From Candidatus Thorarchaeota archaeon SMTZ1-45 (lineage in GTDB: Archaea; Asgardarchaeota; Thorarchaeia; Thorarchaeales; Thorarchaeaceae), in contig LRSL01000019.1 of the NCBI GenBank assembly GCA_001563335.1, forward strand, positions 1-58,929: 58,929 bases of DNA, written 5' to 3'. The notes beneath the pieces were generated by a model that saw only the letters and a program-made list of their open reading frames with translations, had not been told where the DNA came from and did not search any database. A program made the translations under genes and the position numbers. The number at the start of each line of letters is the position of its first letter. Position 1 is the first letter of the stretch. Of the stretch, positions 45,572 to 54,019 are shown piece by piece.

Positions 45572-45602
45572 TATAACACTGTTATAAGAAGTGTTATAAG
45601 AA
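45572..45602. promoter_or_regulatory. Candidate ThiR operator with divergent TATA boxes
   Basis: TATAACAC (45572-45579) and GTGTTATA (45591-45598) are exact inverted copies. GTTATAAGAA also occurs twice as a direct repeat (45581-45590 and 45593-45602). The TTATAA units double as TATA boxes: one lies about 35 bases before the binding-protein start at 45634, and the other about 25 bases before the thiR start at 45552. A repressor bound here would shut both genes. Confidence 0.7.
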
Positions 45603-45633
45603 TATTTGCATTCACTCCCTTCGGTGTCAAAAA

Positions 45634-46755
45634 ATGACTGAGTATCCAAGTAGAAGAGATCCGCGAAAGATGTTAGCAGGTATTGCGATTGTAGTAATTT
45701 TAGTAATCTCAGTCTATGCCGCAGTTACTTGGTGGAAACCTAGGTTTGTTGTCTACACCTATAGTAGTTTCCTTGATTGGGGAGATGAAGGTGCAGAAGC
45801 AGTTATTGAACGTGCTTTTGCACCATTCGAGGAAATGTATGGAGTAGAGGTGGATATTATTCTGCTAGAGGTTGATGCAAATGGCATTATATCGAAGTTA
45901 GTAGCAGAATCTGCAAATCCAGTCGCTGATGTCGTGATAGGAATTGATAACATACTAATACTTCAGGAAGCAGCAAAGAGTGTATTGGAGCCTTATACAT
46001 CACCAAATTTGAGTTTAATCAATGAGTCCCTTGTAGATCTACTTGATCCAGAACACTACCTTACGCCATTCGATTTCGGCTTGGTTACACTGATCTATTC
46101 AACTAACACAATCAATACAACTACGCATCCTCAGCTGGCTAATCTCACCTTTGCCGATCTTGCTGAAACAGAATTAGCATCTGCACTTGTCACTGAGAAT
46201 CCGCACTATAGTAGTCCAGGATTATCTTTCCTATTATCTCAGATCGCAGTATATGAGAAGATTCTGCACCAAGATTGGACATCATGGTGGGAGGATGTCA
46301 GAAACGAAATAGATGTCCAAGAGGGATGGACTGAAGCTTGGTCTGTTTGGTCAACTGATCCAACCAAGCATCTAATGGTTAGTTATGGAACAGATCCTGC
46401 ATATTCAGCGAACGATCTGGGAACCGCTCCTGATACAGCTGTTGCCCCCTTCTTCTACAATGACCTTTATTGGGCTTGGATGCAGGTGGAAGGCGTCGGA
46501 CTTGTAAAGAACGGTCCTAATCCTGAGCTTGGTAAAGCATTCATAGACTATTGTCTTAATGCAACAGTTCAATCAGAAATACCTCTTAATCAATGGATGT
46601 TTCCAGTAAGAACCGACCTCACATTACCCAGTGTATATCAATATGCGATCCATCCAGATGAGGTGAGTGTTCTCAATCAGCTCCTAAATAGTACTGAAAT
46701 CGCAACCAATCTCCAAGATTGGTTAGACTTATGGGATACCACTAGAGCACCCTAG
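45634..46755 (+). CDS. thiB: Thiamine ABC transporter substrate-binding protein
   Basis: Surface-anchored binding protein of 373 residues. After a short basic N-terminus comes a hydrophobic signal/anchor (KMLAGIAIVVILVISVYAAVTWW). The mature part has TYSSFLDWGDEGAEAVIERAFAPFEEMYGVEVDI, DVVIGIDN and the closing DLWDTT, which match the thiamine-binding protein family. No lipobox Cys is visible, so the N-terminal helix probably acts as the membrane anchor. The ATG at 45634 fits the promoter spacing. It is followed 14 bases later by the permease gene, in one operon under ThiR. Confidence 0.85.
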   Translation: MTEYPSRRDPRKMLAGIAIVVILVISVYAAVTWWKPRFVVYTYSSFLDWGDEGAEAVIERAFAPFEEMYGVEVDIILLEVDANGIISKLVAESANPVADVVIGIDNILILQEAAKSVLEPYTSPNLSLINESLVDLLDPEHYLTPFDFGLVTLIYSTNTINTTTHPQLANLTFADLAETELASALVTENPHYSSPGLSFLLSQIAVYEKILHQDWTSWWEDVRNEIDVQEGWTEAWSVWSTDPTKHLMVSYGTDPAYSANDLGTAPDTAVAPFFYNDLYWAWMQVEGVGLVKNGPNPELGKAFIDYCLNATVQSEIPLNQWMFPVRTDLTLPSVYQYAIHPDEVSVLNQLLNSTEIATNLQDWLDLWDTTRAP

Positions 46756-46769
46756 AAGGGAAGTTAAAT

Positions 46770-48407
46770 TTGAATACACGAGTTCTTGCAAAGTATGCAA
46801 TACTAGCATTTCCAATCTTGTTACTAGTCGTATTCTTGCTTTATCCTGTTGGCATAGTCATAGTGCAAGGCCTCTTTTCAGGAACTCCTTTCAATGAGGT
46901 TATTACTTCACCAACTATCCAATTTACAATTCAGTTCACAATTGGTCAAGCTATTCTTAGTACATTCCTGGCTGTTCTCATTGGCTTGCCTGGTGCGTAC
47001 TTGATAGCACGTCTGAGGTTTAGAGGTAAGTCTTTAGTCAAGGCTATGATGATTGTCCCTTTTGTCTTACCTCCTATTGTTGTGGTTGTTGGATTTCTCC
47101 AGATGTTCGGACAATATGGAGTAGTTGATTCGATTTTGATGTGGATCAATAGGTCATCAATCTCTGTCTTCAATTTGGCTACGGGAGTACCAGGAATTGT
47201 TCTCGCTCATACTTTCTATAATGTGCCATTGGTTCTTCTGATGGTGTCTGCTTCTTTAGAACAACTCAATCCAGAGATAGAGGAGAGTGCAGAGATATTA
47301 GGAGCAAGCCCATTTCAGAGGTTCAGACATATCACACTTCCTCATATCTTGCCCTCAATACTTGCATCAGCAGTTCTGACTTTCATGTTTTGTTTTATGT
47401 CATTCCCTATCATCCTTGCATTTGGGCAAGGAACTTATCTGACAATTGAAACGCAGATTTGGAATGCTTTCAGAATGTTCGATTATGGAGAAGCGAGCTC
47501 TCTTACACTTATCCAAATTATCATCACTCTAAGTTTAGCATATGTCTACATCAAATTAGGCAGGGAAGAAAAAGATGTAGGAAGAACTGCATCAATCAAG
47601 ATGATGCCATTCAATCGATATAAGATGTCAGAAAGAATACTGATTTTGGGATATCTAGCATTGATTGTAGTTTTAGTATTAGGACCTATTGTAACAATTG
47701 TTCGAGCTTCGATTTACGACCCGATTACACAGAGATACACAATTGAAGGATTTGTAAATCTCTTCACATATGGTAGTCAGGGAGGGTTCCGCTATTTAGT
47801 CAATTCTCTTTTCTATGCTGGACTTGCGACAATCTTTGCAGTCATTCTTGGTATACCACTAGCATTAGCTATGAGAACTAGATCATGGGGTATTCCCACC
47901 TTAGCCTCATCTATGATCTTACTCCCTCTTGGAATATCTTCAATAACAGTGGCCTATGGTCTTGTTCTAGCAATCGCAGTTCCCACAGGTCTTGTCACAA
48001 ATCCATGGCCAATCATTGTGATTGCGCAGACAATAATTGGACTACCTTTTAGTGCAAGGGCTATTGAAATCGCAATGAGTAAGATAGATCCAGCTCTCTT
48101 GGAACAAGCTGACTCGCTTGGTGCAACAAGAATTCAAAAGCTTCTCTTTGTTGAACTTCCGCTCCTTGCTCCAGGTATCCTTGTGGGAGGTGTCTTTGCA
48201 TTTGCTATGGCAATTGGAGAGATGTCGGCGACATTATTCATTGCCTTGCCCCAGAACTACACACTCGCAGTAGCTATCTATGATTATCTTGCTGTTAGAG
48301 CATTTGTTGAAGCAGGTGCTGCAGCACTTATTTTAGTAGCTGTCTGTGTACTTGCATTTCTCATCATGGAGAAGATCTCAGAAGGGAGTACGGGAGGTGC
48401 ACTGTAA
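46770..48407 (+). CDS. thiP: Thiamine ABC transporter permease (fused two-domain)
   Basis: Membrane permease of 545 residues with about 12 helices in two halves, each with an EAA loop that touches the ATPase: ESAEILGASPFQRFRHITLPHI in the first and LLEQADSLGATRIQKLLFVELPLL in the second. One chain therefore replaces a dimer, as in ThiP. The TTG at 46770 follows GAAGGGAAG. It overlaps the ATPase start (TAATGG) by one base. Binding specificity for thiamine is inferred from its neighbours and the ThiR operator; the sequence alone would allow spermidine or iron. Confidence 0.88.
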   Translation: MNTRVLAKYAILAFPILLLVVFLLYPVGIVIVQGLFSGTPFNEVITSPTIQFTIQFTIGQAILSTFLAVLIGLPGAYLIARLRFRGKSLVKAMMIVPFVLPPIVVVVGFLQMFGQYGVVDSILMWINRSSISVFNLATGVPGIVLAHTFYNVPLVLLMVSASLEQLNPEIEESAEILGASPFQRFRHITLPHILPSILASAVLTFMFCFMSFPIILAFGQGTYLTIETQIWNAFRMFDYGEASSLTLIQIIITLSLAYVYIKLGREEKDVGRTASIKMMPFNRYKMSERILILGYLALIVVLVLGPIVTIVRASIYDPITQRYTIEGFVNLFTYGSQGGFRYLVNSLFYAGLATIFAVILGIPLALAMRTRSWGIPTLASSMILLPLGISSITVAYGLVLAIAVPTGLVTNPWPIIVIAQTIIGLPFSARAIEIAMSKIDPALLEQADSLGATRIQKLLFVELPLLAPGILVGGVFAFAMAIGEMSATLFIALPQNYTLAVAIYDYLAVRAFVEAGAAALILVAVCVLAFLIMEKISEGSTGGAL

Positions 48408-49468
48408 TGGTCGATGTTGAACTCAGAGGACTGGTGAGAGAGTTTGACGATGGCTCAAAAATCGGACCAATCGACCTTCATGTGAGAGATGGTGAGCTAC
48501 TGACACTGCTTGGTCCAAGTGGTTCTGGAAAGACAACTACACTTAGAATGGTTGCAGGATTTATCGAGAATGTTGGGGGAAGTCTACTCTTTGATGGAAA
48601 AGACATGGTGAATGTTCCACCACGTGAACGAAACATAGGAATGGTATTCCAATCAGTTGCTCTGTTCCCAAATATGACAGTCTATGAGAATATCTCGTTT
48701 GGACCAGATATGGCAGGTTGGACAAGAGAGAAGACAGTTGAACGTGTTGAAGAATTAGCGGATCTTTTAGGTATCCGAAGGTTGCTACTGAGAAAAATAT
48801 CTGAAGTCAGTGGTGGAGAGGCTCAGCGTATTGCTCTTGCACGAGCACTCGCGACAAATCCGAAACTCCTCCTGCTTGATGAACCCTTGTCAGCACTAGA
48901 TCCGCAACTAAGAGAACGCCTTCAATCAGAGATACGTCGTATTCAAAGAAAGCTAAAAGTAACTACAATCTATGTCACTCATAGTCAAGACGAAGCATTC
49001 GCAATCTCGGATAGAGTAGCAATCCTAGAAGATGGAGTTGTAAGTCAAGTTGGTACTCCAGAAGAACTCTACGATTCACCAAGGAATGAATTTGTAGCTA
49101 GATTTCTAGGAAGTGGGAACATCTTCTCAGGTCAAATTACAGAAGTTAATGGTGGGAAACTCAAAATCTTGGTCAATGACAATTTGTTTGAAATCCCAGG
49201 TAAAGGAGTTGCTAATTCTCAAATCACCTTTAGTGTCAAACCAGAAGATGTACTAGTATCTGATTCAACACCATTGAATTGGACAAAGGCAACTTTAGTT
49301 TCGATTACTCCGCAAGTCGGTTCGTTCAAGGTAACCATTGACTTCAATGGGATTCATATAATTGCCCTTACGTATGATGAAGATTTGGTCAAGCGGTTGA
49401 GATCTAATGGTGAAAGGACAATTGCTTTTGCTTTTAGGTCTGAATCAATCATCATCCTCAGTGGGTGA
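48407..49468 (+). CDS. thiQ: Thiamine ABC transporter ATPase
   Basis: ATP-binding component of 353 residues, longer than bacterial ThiQ because of a C-terminal regulatory domain. Walker A is GPSGSGKTT near residue 37, the Q-loop is VFQSVALFPNMT, the ABC signature is VSGGEAQRIALARAL, and Walker B is LLLLDEPLSALD, with the H-loop TIYVTHSQDEA. Residues about 240-353 form a TOBE-like beta domain seen in sugar and polyamine importers, so it resembles PotA/MalK family members. The ATG overlaps the permease stop. The last bases overlap the convergent IPPPP-tail gene by 24. Confidence 0.9.
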   Translation: MVDVELRGLVREFDDGSKIGPIDLHVRDGELLTLLGPSGSGKTTTLRMVAGFIENVGGSLLFDGKDMVNVPPRERNIGMVFQSVALFPNMTVYENISFGPDMAGWTREKTVERVEELADLLGIRRLLLRKISEVSGGEAQRIALARALATNPKLLLLDEPLSALDPQLRERLQSEIRRIQRKLKVTTIYVTHSQDEAFAISDRVAILEDGVVSQVGTPEELYDSPRNEFVARFLGSGNIFSGQITEVNGGKLKILVNDNLFEIPGKGVANSQITFSVKPEDVLVSDSTPLNWTKATLVSITPQVGSFKVTIDFNGIHIIALTYDEDLVKRLRSNGERTIAFAFRSESIIILSG

Positions 49469-50584
49469 CTCTGTGAAATCTCCGGGCGGTGGAGGTATGT
49501 GATCACCTCGTATGGGTTTTTCATCGTCAGGGGGTGGTGGTATATGCTCATGAATTGGTGCAGGAGGCTCTTCAAGCTCAAGCTCGGATACTGTTTCAAC
49601 CTCTAGCTTATCTTCTTCTTCAACTTGAGATTCTAAAGACATAGAGGGAGCTTGATCTACCATGAGCAATTCACGATCCACTAAAGCCAAGACCTGACTA
49701 CGAATATAGTTAGGAGAGTTGACCATATCAGGGACATCAAACTTGGTTGTAAGATAGCGCATCATGGAAAGAGTTGCTCTCTCTTTAAACGCCATAAAGA
49801 CAAGTGTGAAATTGAGAACTATTGAAAATAGCGGACCAAGTGGGACTATAATAATGAAGATAGGAACCCAAGGAGCTTCAAGACCAACATTCATAGTAAG
49901 CTCTAACCAAACGAGAATAATATCCACTCCTGCAAAGAACTCTAGAATATCTTCTACATCATCTCCGACATTGCTAAGAGACCGATCTCGTGTATCTAGA
50001 TGAAACAACCCAGAGTCTTTCATTAACCAAGGTCCAAAGTAAAGCAACATTATTGTAAATGGTAGAATAGCTACACTAGCAACCATTAACCAAGTGCCTA
50101 TAAAAATCAAGCCTCCGGTGTCAAGTTCAACCATCAGTTCGAATCCAAGAAGTGTAAGTGCAATCCCAACAATGAGTACCGAGCCATAGAGAGACCTTCT
50201 AAACACAGTCCCCAAGTTCTCATCATCCGGTTCGGGGGACAGGTAATAGTCACCAGTATGATGTTTTGCACGTCTGTGAATTAGAAGTGGTAGACTTACT
50301 GTTCGAGGCCATTTTACAATGATGCCACATAACAAAACTGCTAGAATTATGGAACCAGCTGAGGCGGCCAACATATACATCGTGTATGGGATAAATCTAG
50401 AGGTATCAAAACTATATACTCCAGAGAAATTCAACAGAGAGAGTAACCCCCATGTTGAAGCGAGCATGATCAATGTTGATGCAGCAAGTCCGAGAATTAA
50501 TTTACCTGCACTCAGACTCTCAACCTCATCAAATATCTGTTTATACGGACTGGTGTATTTCGTTTGCGTTTCCATAATCAGCAA
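49445..50584 (-). CDS. Membrane protein with proline-rich IPPPP tail
   Basis: Unrecognised protein of 379 residues. Six or so hydrophobic segments lie at about 28-52, 65-90, 130-155, 160-185, 225-245 and 248-270. The soluble C-terminal part of about 100 residues is acidic and proline-rich: two IPPPP motifs at 348-352 and 363-367, each preceded by His, in a run of Glu, Asp and Pro. This resembles polyproline ligands of profilin or EVH1-type domains. It is convergent with thiQ and divergent from the gelsolin-domain gene 179 bases away. The adjacency suggests a membrane partner of actin-related proteins, but this is inference. The start may be the second Met, at residue 4 (METQTK). Confidence 0.7.
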   Translation of the reverse strand: MLIMETQTKYTSPYKQIFDEVESLSAGKLILGLAASTLIMLASTWGLLSLLNFSGVYSFDTSRFIPYTMYMLAASAGSIILAVLLCGIIVKWPRTVSLPLLIHRRAKHHTGDYYLSPEPDDENLGTVFRRSLYGSVLIVGIALTLLGFELMVELDTGGLIFIGTWLMVASVAILPFTIMLLYFGPWLMKDSGLFHLDTRDRSLSNVGDDVEDILEFFAGVDIILVWLELTMNVGLEAPWVPIFIIIVPLGPLFSIVLNFTLVFMAFKERATLSMMRYLTTKFDVPDMVNSPNYIRSQVLALVDRELLMVDQAPSMSLESQVEEEDKLEVETVSELELEEPPAPIHEHIPPPPDDEKPIRGDHIPPPPGDFTESPTEDDD

Positions 50585-50762
50585 CCGAAATCTATTGACG
50601 TATCTGACTCATAAGCCTTCTTCACGCCTAATGGAGTCATATTCTGTCATAATATCTAACACAATAACAATCATATACCACAAAAAAGGAATAACGAATA
50701 CGCTGGCTAGAAACCATAAACATCCAGCATTACATGTTCAACGAGTAGCGTAGTGATCGATC

Positions 50763-51680
50763 ATGGTAGTTGGCTACGAGGTATTAGAAGATGGGACCCT
50801 GAATGAGGTCGAGTTGTCCAAAGATGATCTTGATTCAACAAAGGTAGTATGTGTTGTCGACGACGAAACAAAAAGCATCTATCTATGGAAAGGGACCCAA
50901 GCAGGTATCAGGAGGAAATTCATTGGTGCAAGAGTTGCTACAAACCTGAGAACTGAATATGGATTTCACTTCAAGGTACGGCCACTTGATGAAGGAGAAG
51001 AACCACCAACTTTCTTCACTGCATTAAATGGAACTACAGCAGCCGAAAGAGTACTGAAACCCGGTGAGCCAGCACCACCACCTAAACCACCAAAGCCAAA
51101 GACAGAACCAACTGCAGAACCAACTCCATCAGTATCTGCGCCTCCAAAACCACAACCTACAGAACCAACACCACAGCCTACAACTGCATCAATGCCACCA
51201 CCAAGACCACCAACAGCAACTCCAACAACTTCGCCAAGACCACCAACAACATCAATGAAAACAGCTCCATCTGCAGAGATCCAGGCGATGATTAGTGAGC
51301 TAGAAACTGTTGATCCTCCTGAAGGCTATCAGAGGGAGTTATTGATTGTCTATAATGAGCTATTCACTGTTGCAGAACATAAAATCACAGTATTTGGACA
51401 AGAGAAAGTAGAGAGGAAATTTGAGAAAGTTAGAGATCCACCAGAAGGAACATTCATGGCGGAGGGCTTTATCCCTCGTGTCATAGTAAAGGATGGAAGA
51501 GTACTTGGAATTGAATTATTGAAGGGAACACCAGACGCCATTCTGAGCCCCATAAAGGCAGAGATGAAAGAGCGTCTTGGAGACTTAATTAGCTTCTTTA
51601 GGTCAGAGCTCGAAGAAGAATCAGAAGCTGATGCTAAGAAGAAAGGGAAAGCAAAAGGTAAGAAGCTTGTTGCTAAATAA
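50763..51680 (+). CDS. Gelsolin-like domain protein with proline-rich linker and C-terminal domain
   Basis: The 305 residues fall in four parts. Residues about 20-90 resemble a single gelsolin-type repeat: VVCVVDDETKSIYLWKGTQAG then RRKFIGARVATNLRTEYG, with the aromatic-Trp-Lys-Gly turn typical of that fold. Residues 100-168 are a Pro/Thr linker with PPPKPP, APPKP, PPPRPP and PRPP, possible ligands for profilin or SH3-like folds. Residues about 169-280 are a mixed alpha/beta domain that I do not know. The tail is Lys-rich. Gelsolin-like proteins regulate actin in eukaryotes and occur in Asgard archaea. It starts the roadblock/longin run. Confidence 0.75.
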   Translation: MVVGYEVLEDGTLNEVELSKDDLDSTKVVCVVDDETKSIYLWKGTQAGIRRKFIGARVATNLRTEYGFHFKVRPLDEGEEPPTFFTALNGTTAAERVLKPGEPAPPPKPPKPKTEPTAEPTPSVSAPPKPQPTEPTPQPTTASMPPPRPPTATPTTSPRPPTTSMKTAPSAEIQAMISELETVDPPEGYQRELLIVYNELFTVAEHKITVFGQEKVERKFEKVRDPPEGTFMAEGFIPRVIVKDGRVLGIELLKGTPDAILSPIKAEMKERLGDLISFFRSELEEESEADAKKKGKAKGKKLVAK

Positions 51681-51720
51681 ATCTGAGAAATAAAAACTGT
51701 ATGAAAAAGAGGTAAATTAA

Positions 51721-52110
51721 ATGTCATCTCATCTCGATCCTGCAAAGGAAAAGGAACTTGTTGAGCTATTGATGGGTCTCACTAATTATGCTGACCTTGA
51801 TGCGATAGCTGTTGTGAGTAAACAGGGAGTGAAGCTCGCCTATTTTGCTACTGAAGACTCTGAGGCAGACCCAGATTTGATGGCTGCAGTCAGTGCGGCA
51901 CTCTTGATGACTGGAGATATGGCTGCAAGTAAACTTGAGCTGAGTGATCTCTATGAAGTCGTTGTTCGTGGAAAGGATGGCTTTGTAGTTCTCTCTCATG
52001 CTGGAGAATTCTTGCTTATGGGTTCAGCCAAAGATTTGACATCGATGGGTTTGGCTGTGACTCAGATGAGGAAGTATGCCAAAGAAGTCGGAGAACTTTT
52101 GGGTCAATAG
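51721..52110 (+). CDS. Roadblock/LC7 domain protein
   Basis: The 129 residues form one roadblock domain: a long first helix (KEKELVELLMGLTNYAD), central strands DAIAVVSKQGVKLAYFA and YEVVVRGKDGFVVLSHAG, then FLLMGSAKDLTSMGLAVTQM and a final helix. Such proteins make dimers and act as scaffold or activator for small GTPases (MglB-like). Asgard archaea encode many. No GTPase is in this window. The ATG follows AAAAGAGGTAAATTAA. It is 40 bases after the gelsolin gene and 75 before the longin-like gene, so the three may share a transcript. Confidence 0.85.
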   Translation: MSSHLDPAKEKELVELLMGLTNYADLDAIAVVSKQGVKLAYFATEDSEADPDLMAAVSAALLMTGDMAASKLELSDLYEVVVRGKDGFVVLSHAGEFLLMGSAKDLTSMGLAVTQMRKYAKEVGELLGQ

Positions 52111-52185
52111 TTCTACTCGGATTGATAGGTCTGTACGAGGTATTCATATTACAGGTCTTCATTAAGAATTATAGTAGAGCAAGAC

Positions 52186-52602
52186 TTGGTTGTCGCGAAC
52201 TTGAAGGGCATAATAGTGTTTGATGAAGCAGGGATTCGGCAAGCATCAGTGGGTCTTGAAGATATACATCTCAATCAAGAGTTGTTTGGCTCATTCATGT
52301 CAGCAATTCAAGCTTATGCCCGAAGATCAATAGGTAGTGAAATGAAAGGACTTACCTATAGTAGTGTTCGATTGATGATGGGGAGAGCAGGTGAAAATTA
52401 TGTTGTCACCTTACATTCAGTAGATGATCAAGATGCAGAGTGGAACCATAGAGCAACTTTGCGAGTCGTTGAGGGAGATGGATTCAGACTAAATAATCAA
52501 TACTTGGAAATCCTTAGAGAACTCCTAACAGAGGAGAAACTTTCTGTCGATGAGGCGGAAACTCTAACAATGATTAGAAGTAATAATAGCTATAACGCGT
52601 AA
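52186..52602 (+). CDS. Probable longin-like domain protein
   Basis: The 138 residues show the order of a longin fold: two strands with a Gly turn (LKGIIVFDEAGIRQ), an amphipathic helix (NQELFGSFMSAIQAYARRSI), then strands with VRLMMGRAGENYVVTLHSVDD and a final pair of helices. This LxxxFMSAIQxYA-type helix is common in Asgard longin and roadblock proteins. Identity is uncertain because the family is divergent. The start is a TTG at 52186; no clear ribosome-binding site precedes it. It follows the roadblock gene on the same strand. Confidence 0.6.
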   Translation: MVVANLKGIIVFDEAGIRQASVGLEDIHLNQELFGSFMSAIQAYARRSIGSEMKGLTYSSVRLMMGRAGENYVVTLHSVDDQDAEWNHRATLRVVEGDGFRLNNQYLEILRELLTEEKLSVDEAETLTMIRSNNSYNA

Positions 52603-52674
52603 TTCTTGGTAATAAGGACACCAAACTGCAATATTGCTAAATAGGGCAACATGCTCAAGTAATTTGGTCAATAT

Positions 52675-53946
52675 ATGGAAGCTGCCGGATTCATTATCCT
52701 TGGTCTATTTGTAGCAGTTCTTCTCATAATACTGAGTGAGAGGGTAAACGATACTGCAGCAGCTCTTCTAGGCTTTGGAATATCAGCATGTGTGATTTAT
52801 TTCATGCAGGGTATTTCGTTCGTTGATTTTGCGAGCACAATAGGATGGGACATAATCCTCTTCGTGGCATCCATGATGATTATTGTATCAGTCGTTGCAT
52901 CATCAGGTCTCTTCCAATATGTTGCATTGATATTAGCAGAAAGGACTGCAGGCAATCCCAAACGTGTTTTCAAATATTTCATGGTACTTGTCTTCGTTAT
53001 TTCTTTGTTCTTTGATCCATTACCTACAATGCTCATAGTTAGTGCGTTCACAGTACAAGTCTGTAATTCAATTGATGTTGATTTCAGACCTTATTTAATA
53101 AGTGAAGCAGTTGTTGCATGTCTAGCATCATTCCCAACACCAATTGGATCAATCACGAACCTCGTGATTGTGTTCCTTGCAGAAATCAATACAGGGTTGA
53201 TGTTTTTCTCATTACTACCACTTTCAGTGATTCTCTTTATCACCACTCTGATTTACATGATGAGGAAATATTCTGATATTATCGATGATACGATAGAGAG
53301 AGACCTTACCGATTTGTTTGCAATAGACCCGAATATCACCATTCGTTCAAGGTTTGATCTAATAGCTGCATGTATTGGAATGACTGTCCTTATTTTTGGC
53401 ATAATAATTCTCCCAGAACAGTCCTCAATGATTGCTCTTGTTGTTGCTGCGGCACTTTTAATTCCAACTAGAGAGAGGGCTCGTGATCTGTTTAGAAGAC
53501 TATCATGGGATTCTGTTTTTTTCCTCGCTGGAATGATGGGAATTGTTCAGGCATTGGTTATAACAGGAGTCATTCAAGATATTGCAGGTGGACTCCAAGG
53601 AATTGCAGAAGCAAATGAATTCCTAGCTATAGTCGCAATGATATTTATTCCAGGAGGATTGATGGCACCAGTTGATGCAAAAGCAGTTGGTATTCTAATG
53701 GCGCCTGCGGCTAAACAGCTAACGACTGTAAATCCAATGATACCAATATCTCTTACCTTGGGAACTAACTCTGGCGGCTATGTGATACCTTTTGGAGATG
53801 CTCCAAACATAGTGGTTGTATCAGTTTCTGAACAGAACCTAAAACCGCTTAGCTGGGCTGAATTCAATAGAATTGTGATTCCACTTGGTGTTCTACATTT
53901 AATCATCTCGACTATTTATTGTGCGTTTATTGCTTTATTATTCTAG
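52675..53946 (+). CDS. ArsB/NhaD-type ion permease
   Basis: Membrane transporter of 423 residues with about 11-12 helices. The inverted-repeat halves each carry the short re-entrant motif typical of the ion transporter superfamily: FPTPIGSITNLVIVF (first half) and TLGTNSGGYVIPFGDAPNIVV (second half). TIGWDIILFVASMMIIV and the closing helices resemble ArsB, NhaD and the eukaryotic P protein. Ion specificity (arsenite, sodium/proton or a dicarboxylate) cannot be read. The ATG at 52675 follows ATTTGGTCAAT with no clear ribosome-binding site. It is 72 bases after the longin-like gene. Confidence 0.85.
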   Translation: MEAAGFIILGLFVAVLLIILSERVNDTAAALLGFGISACVIYFMQGISFVDFASTIGWDIILFVASMMIIVSVVASSGLFQYVALILAERTAGNPKRVFKYFMVLVFVISLFFDPLPTMLIVSAFTVQVCNSIDVDFRPYLISEAVVACLASFPTPIGSITNLVIVFLAEINTGLMFFSLLPLSVILFITTLIYMMRKYSDIIDDTIERDLTDLFAIDPNITIRSRFDLIAACIGMTVLIFGIIILPEQSSMIALVVAAALLIPTRERARDLFRRLSWDSVFFLAGMMGIVQALVITGVIQDIAGGLQGIAEANEFLAIVAMIFIPGGLMAPVDAKAVGILMAPAAKQLTTVNPMIPISLTLGTNSGGYVIPFGDAPNIVVVSVSEQNLKPLSWAEFNRIVIPLGVLHLIISTIYCAFIALLF

Positions 53947-53981
53947 ATATTCGTTAATCCTCATCGTAAAAAGGCATAATT

Positions 53982-53994
53982 ATGATTTAATCAT
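53982..53994. promoter_or_regulatory. Palindrome upstream of coiled-coil gene
   Basis: ATGATT-T-AATCAT is a perfect palindrome around one base, 26 bases before the coiled-coil start. It contains a TATA-like TGATTTAATC, so it may be both promoter and operator. Confidence 0.35.
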
Positions 53995-54019
53995 CGATTA
54001 CTTCCAAGGCGGGGCTTCT

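Noticed and set aside
51064..51258. His/Gln-rich frame in the proline-rich region of the gelsolin gene
   Set aside because: It is the +1 frame of CCA-rich Pro codons, which always reads as His and Gln; it has no start signal of its own.
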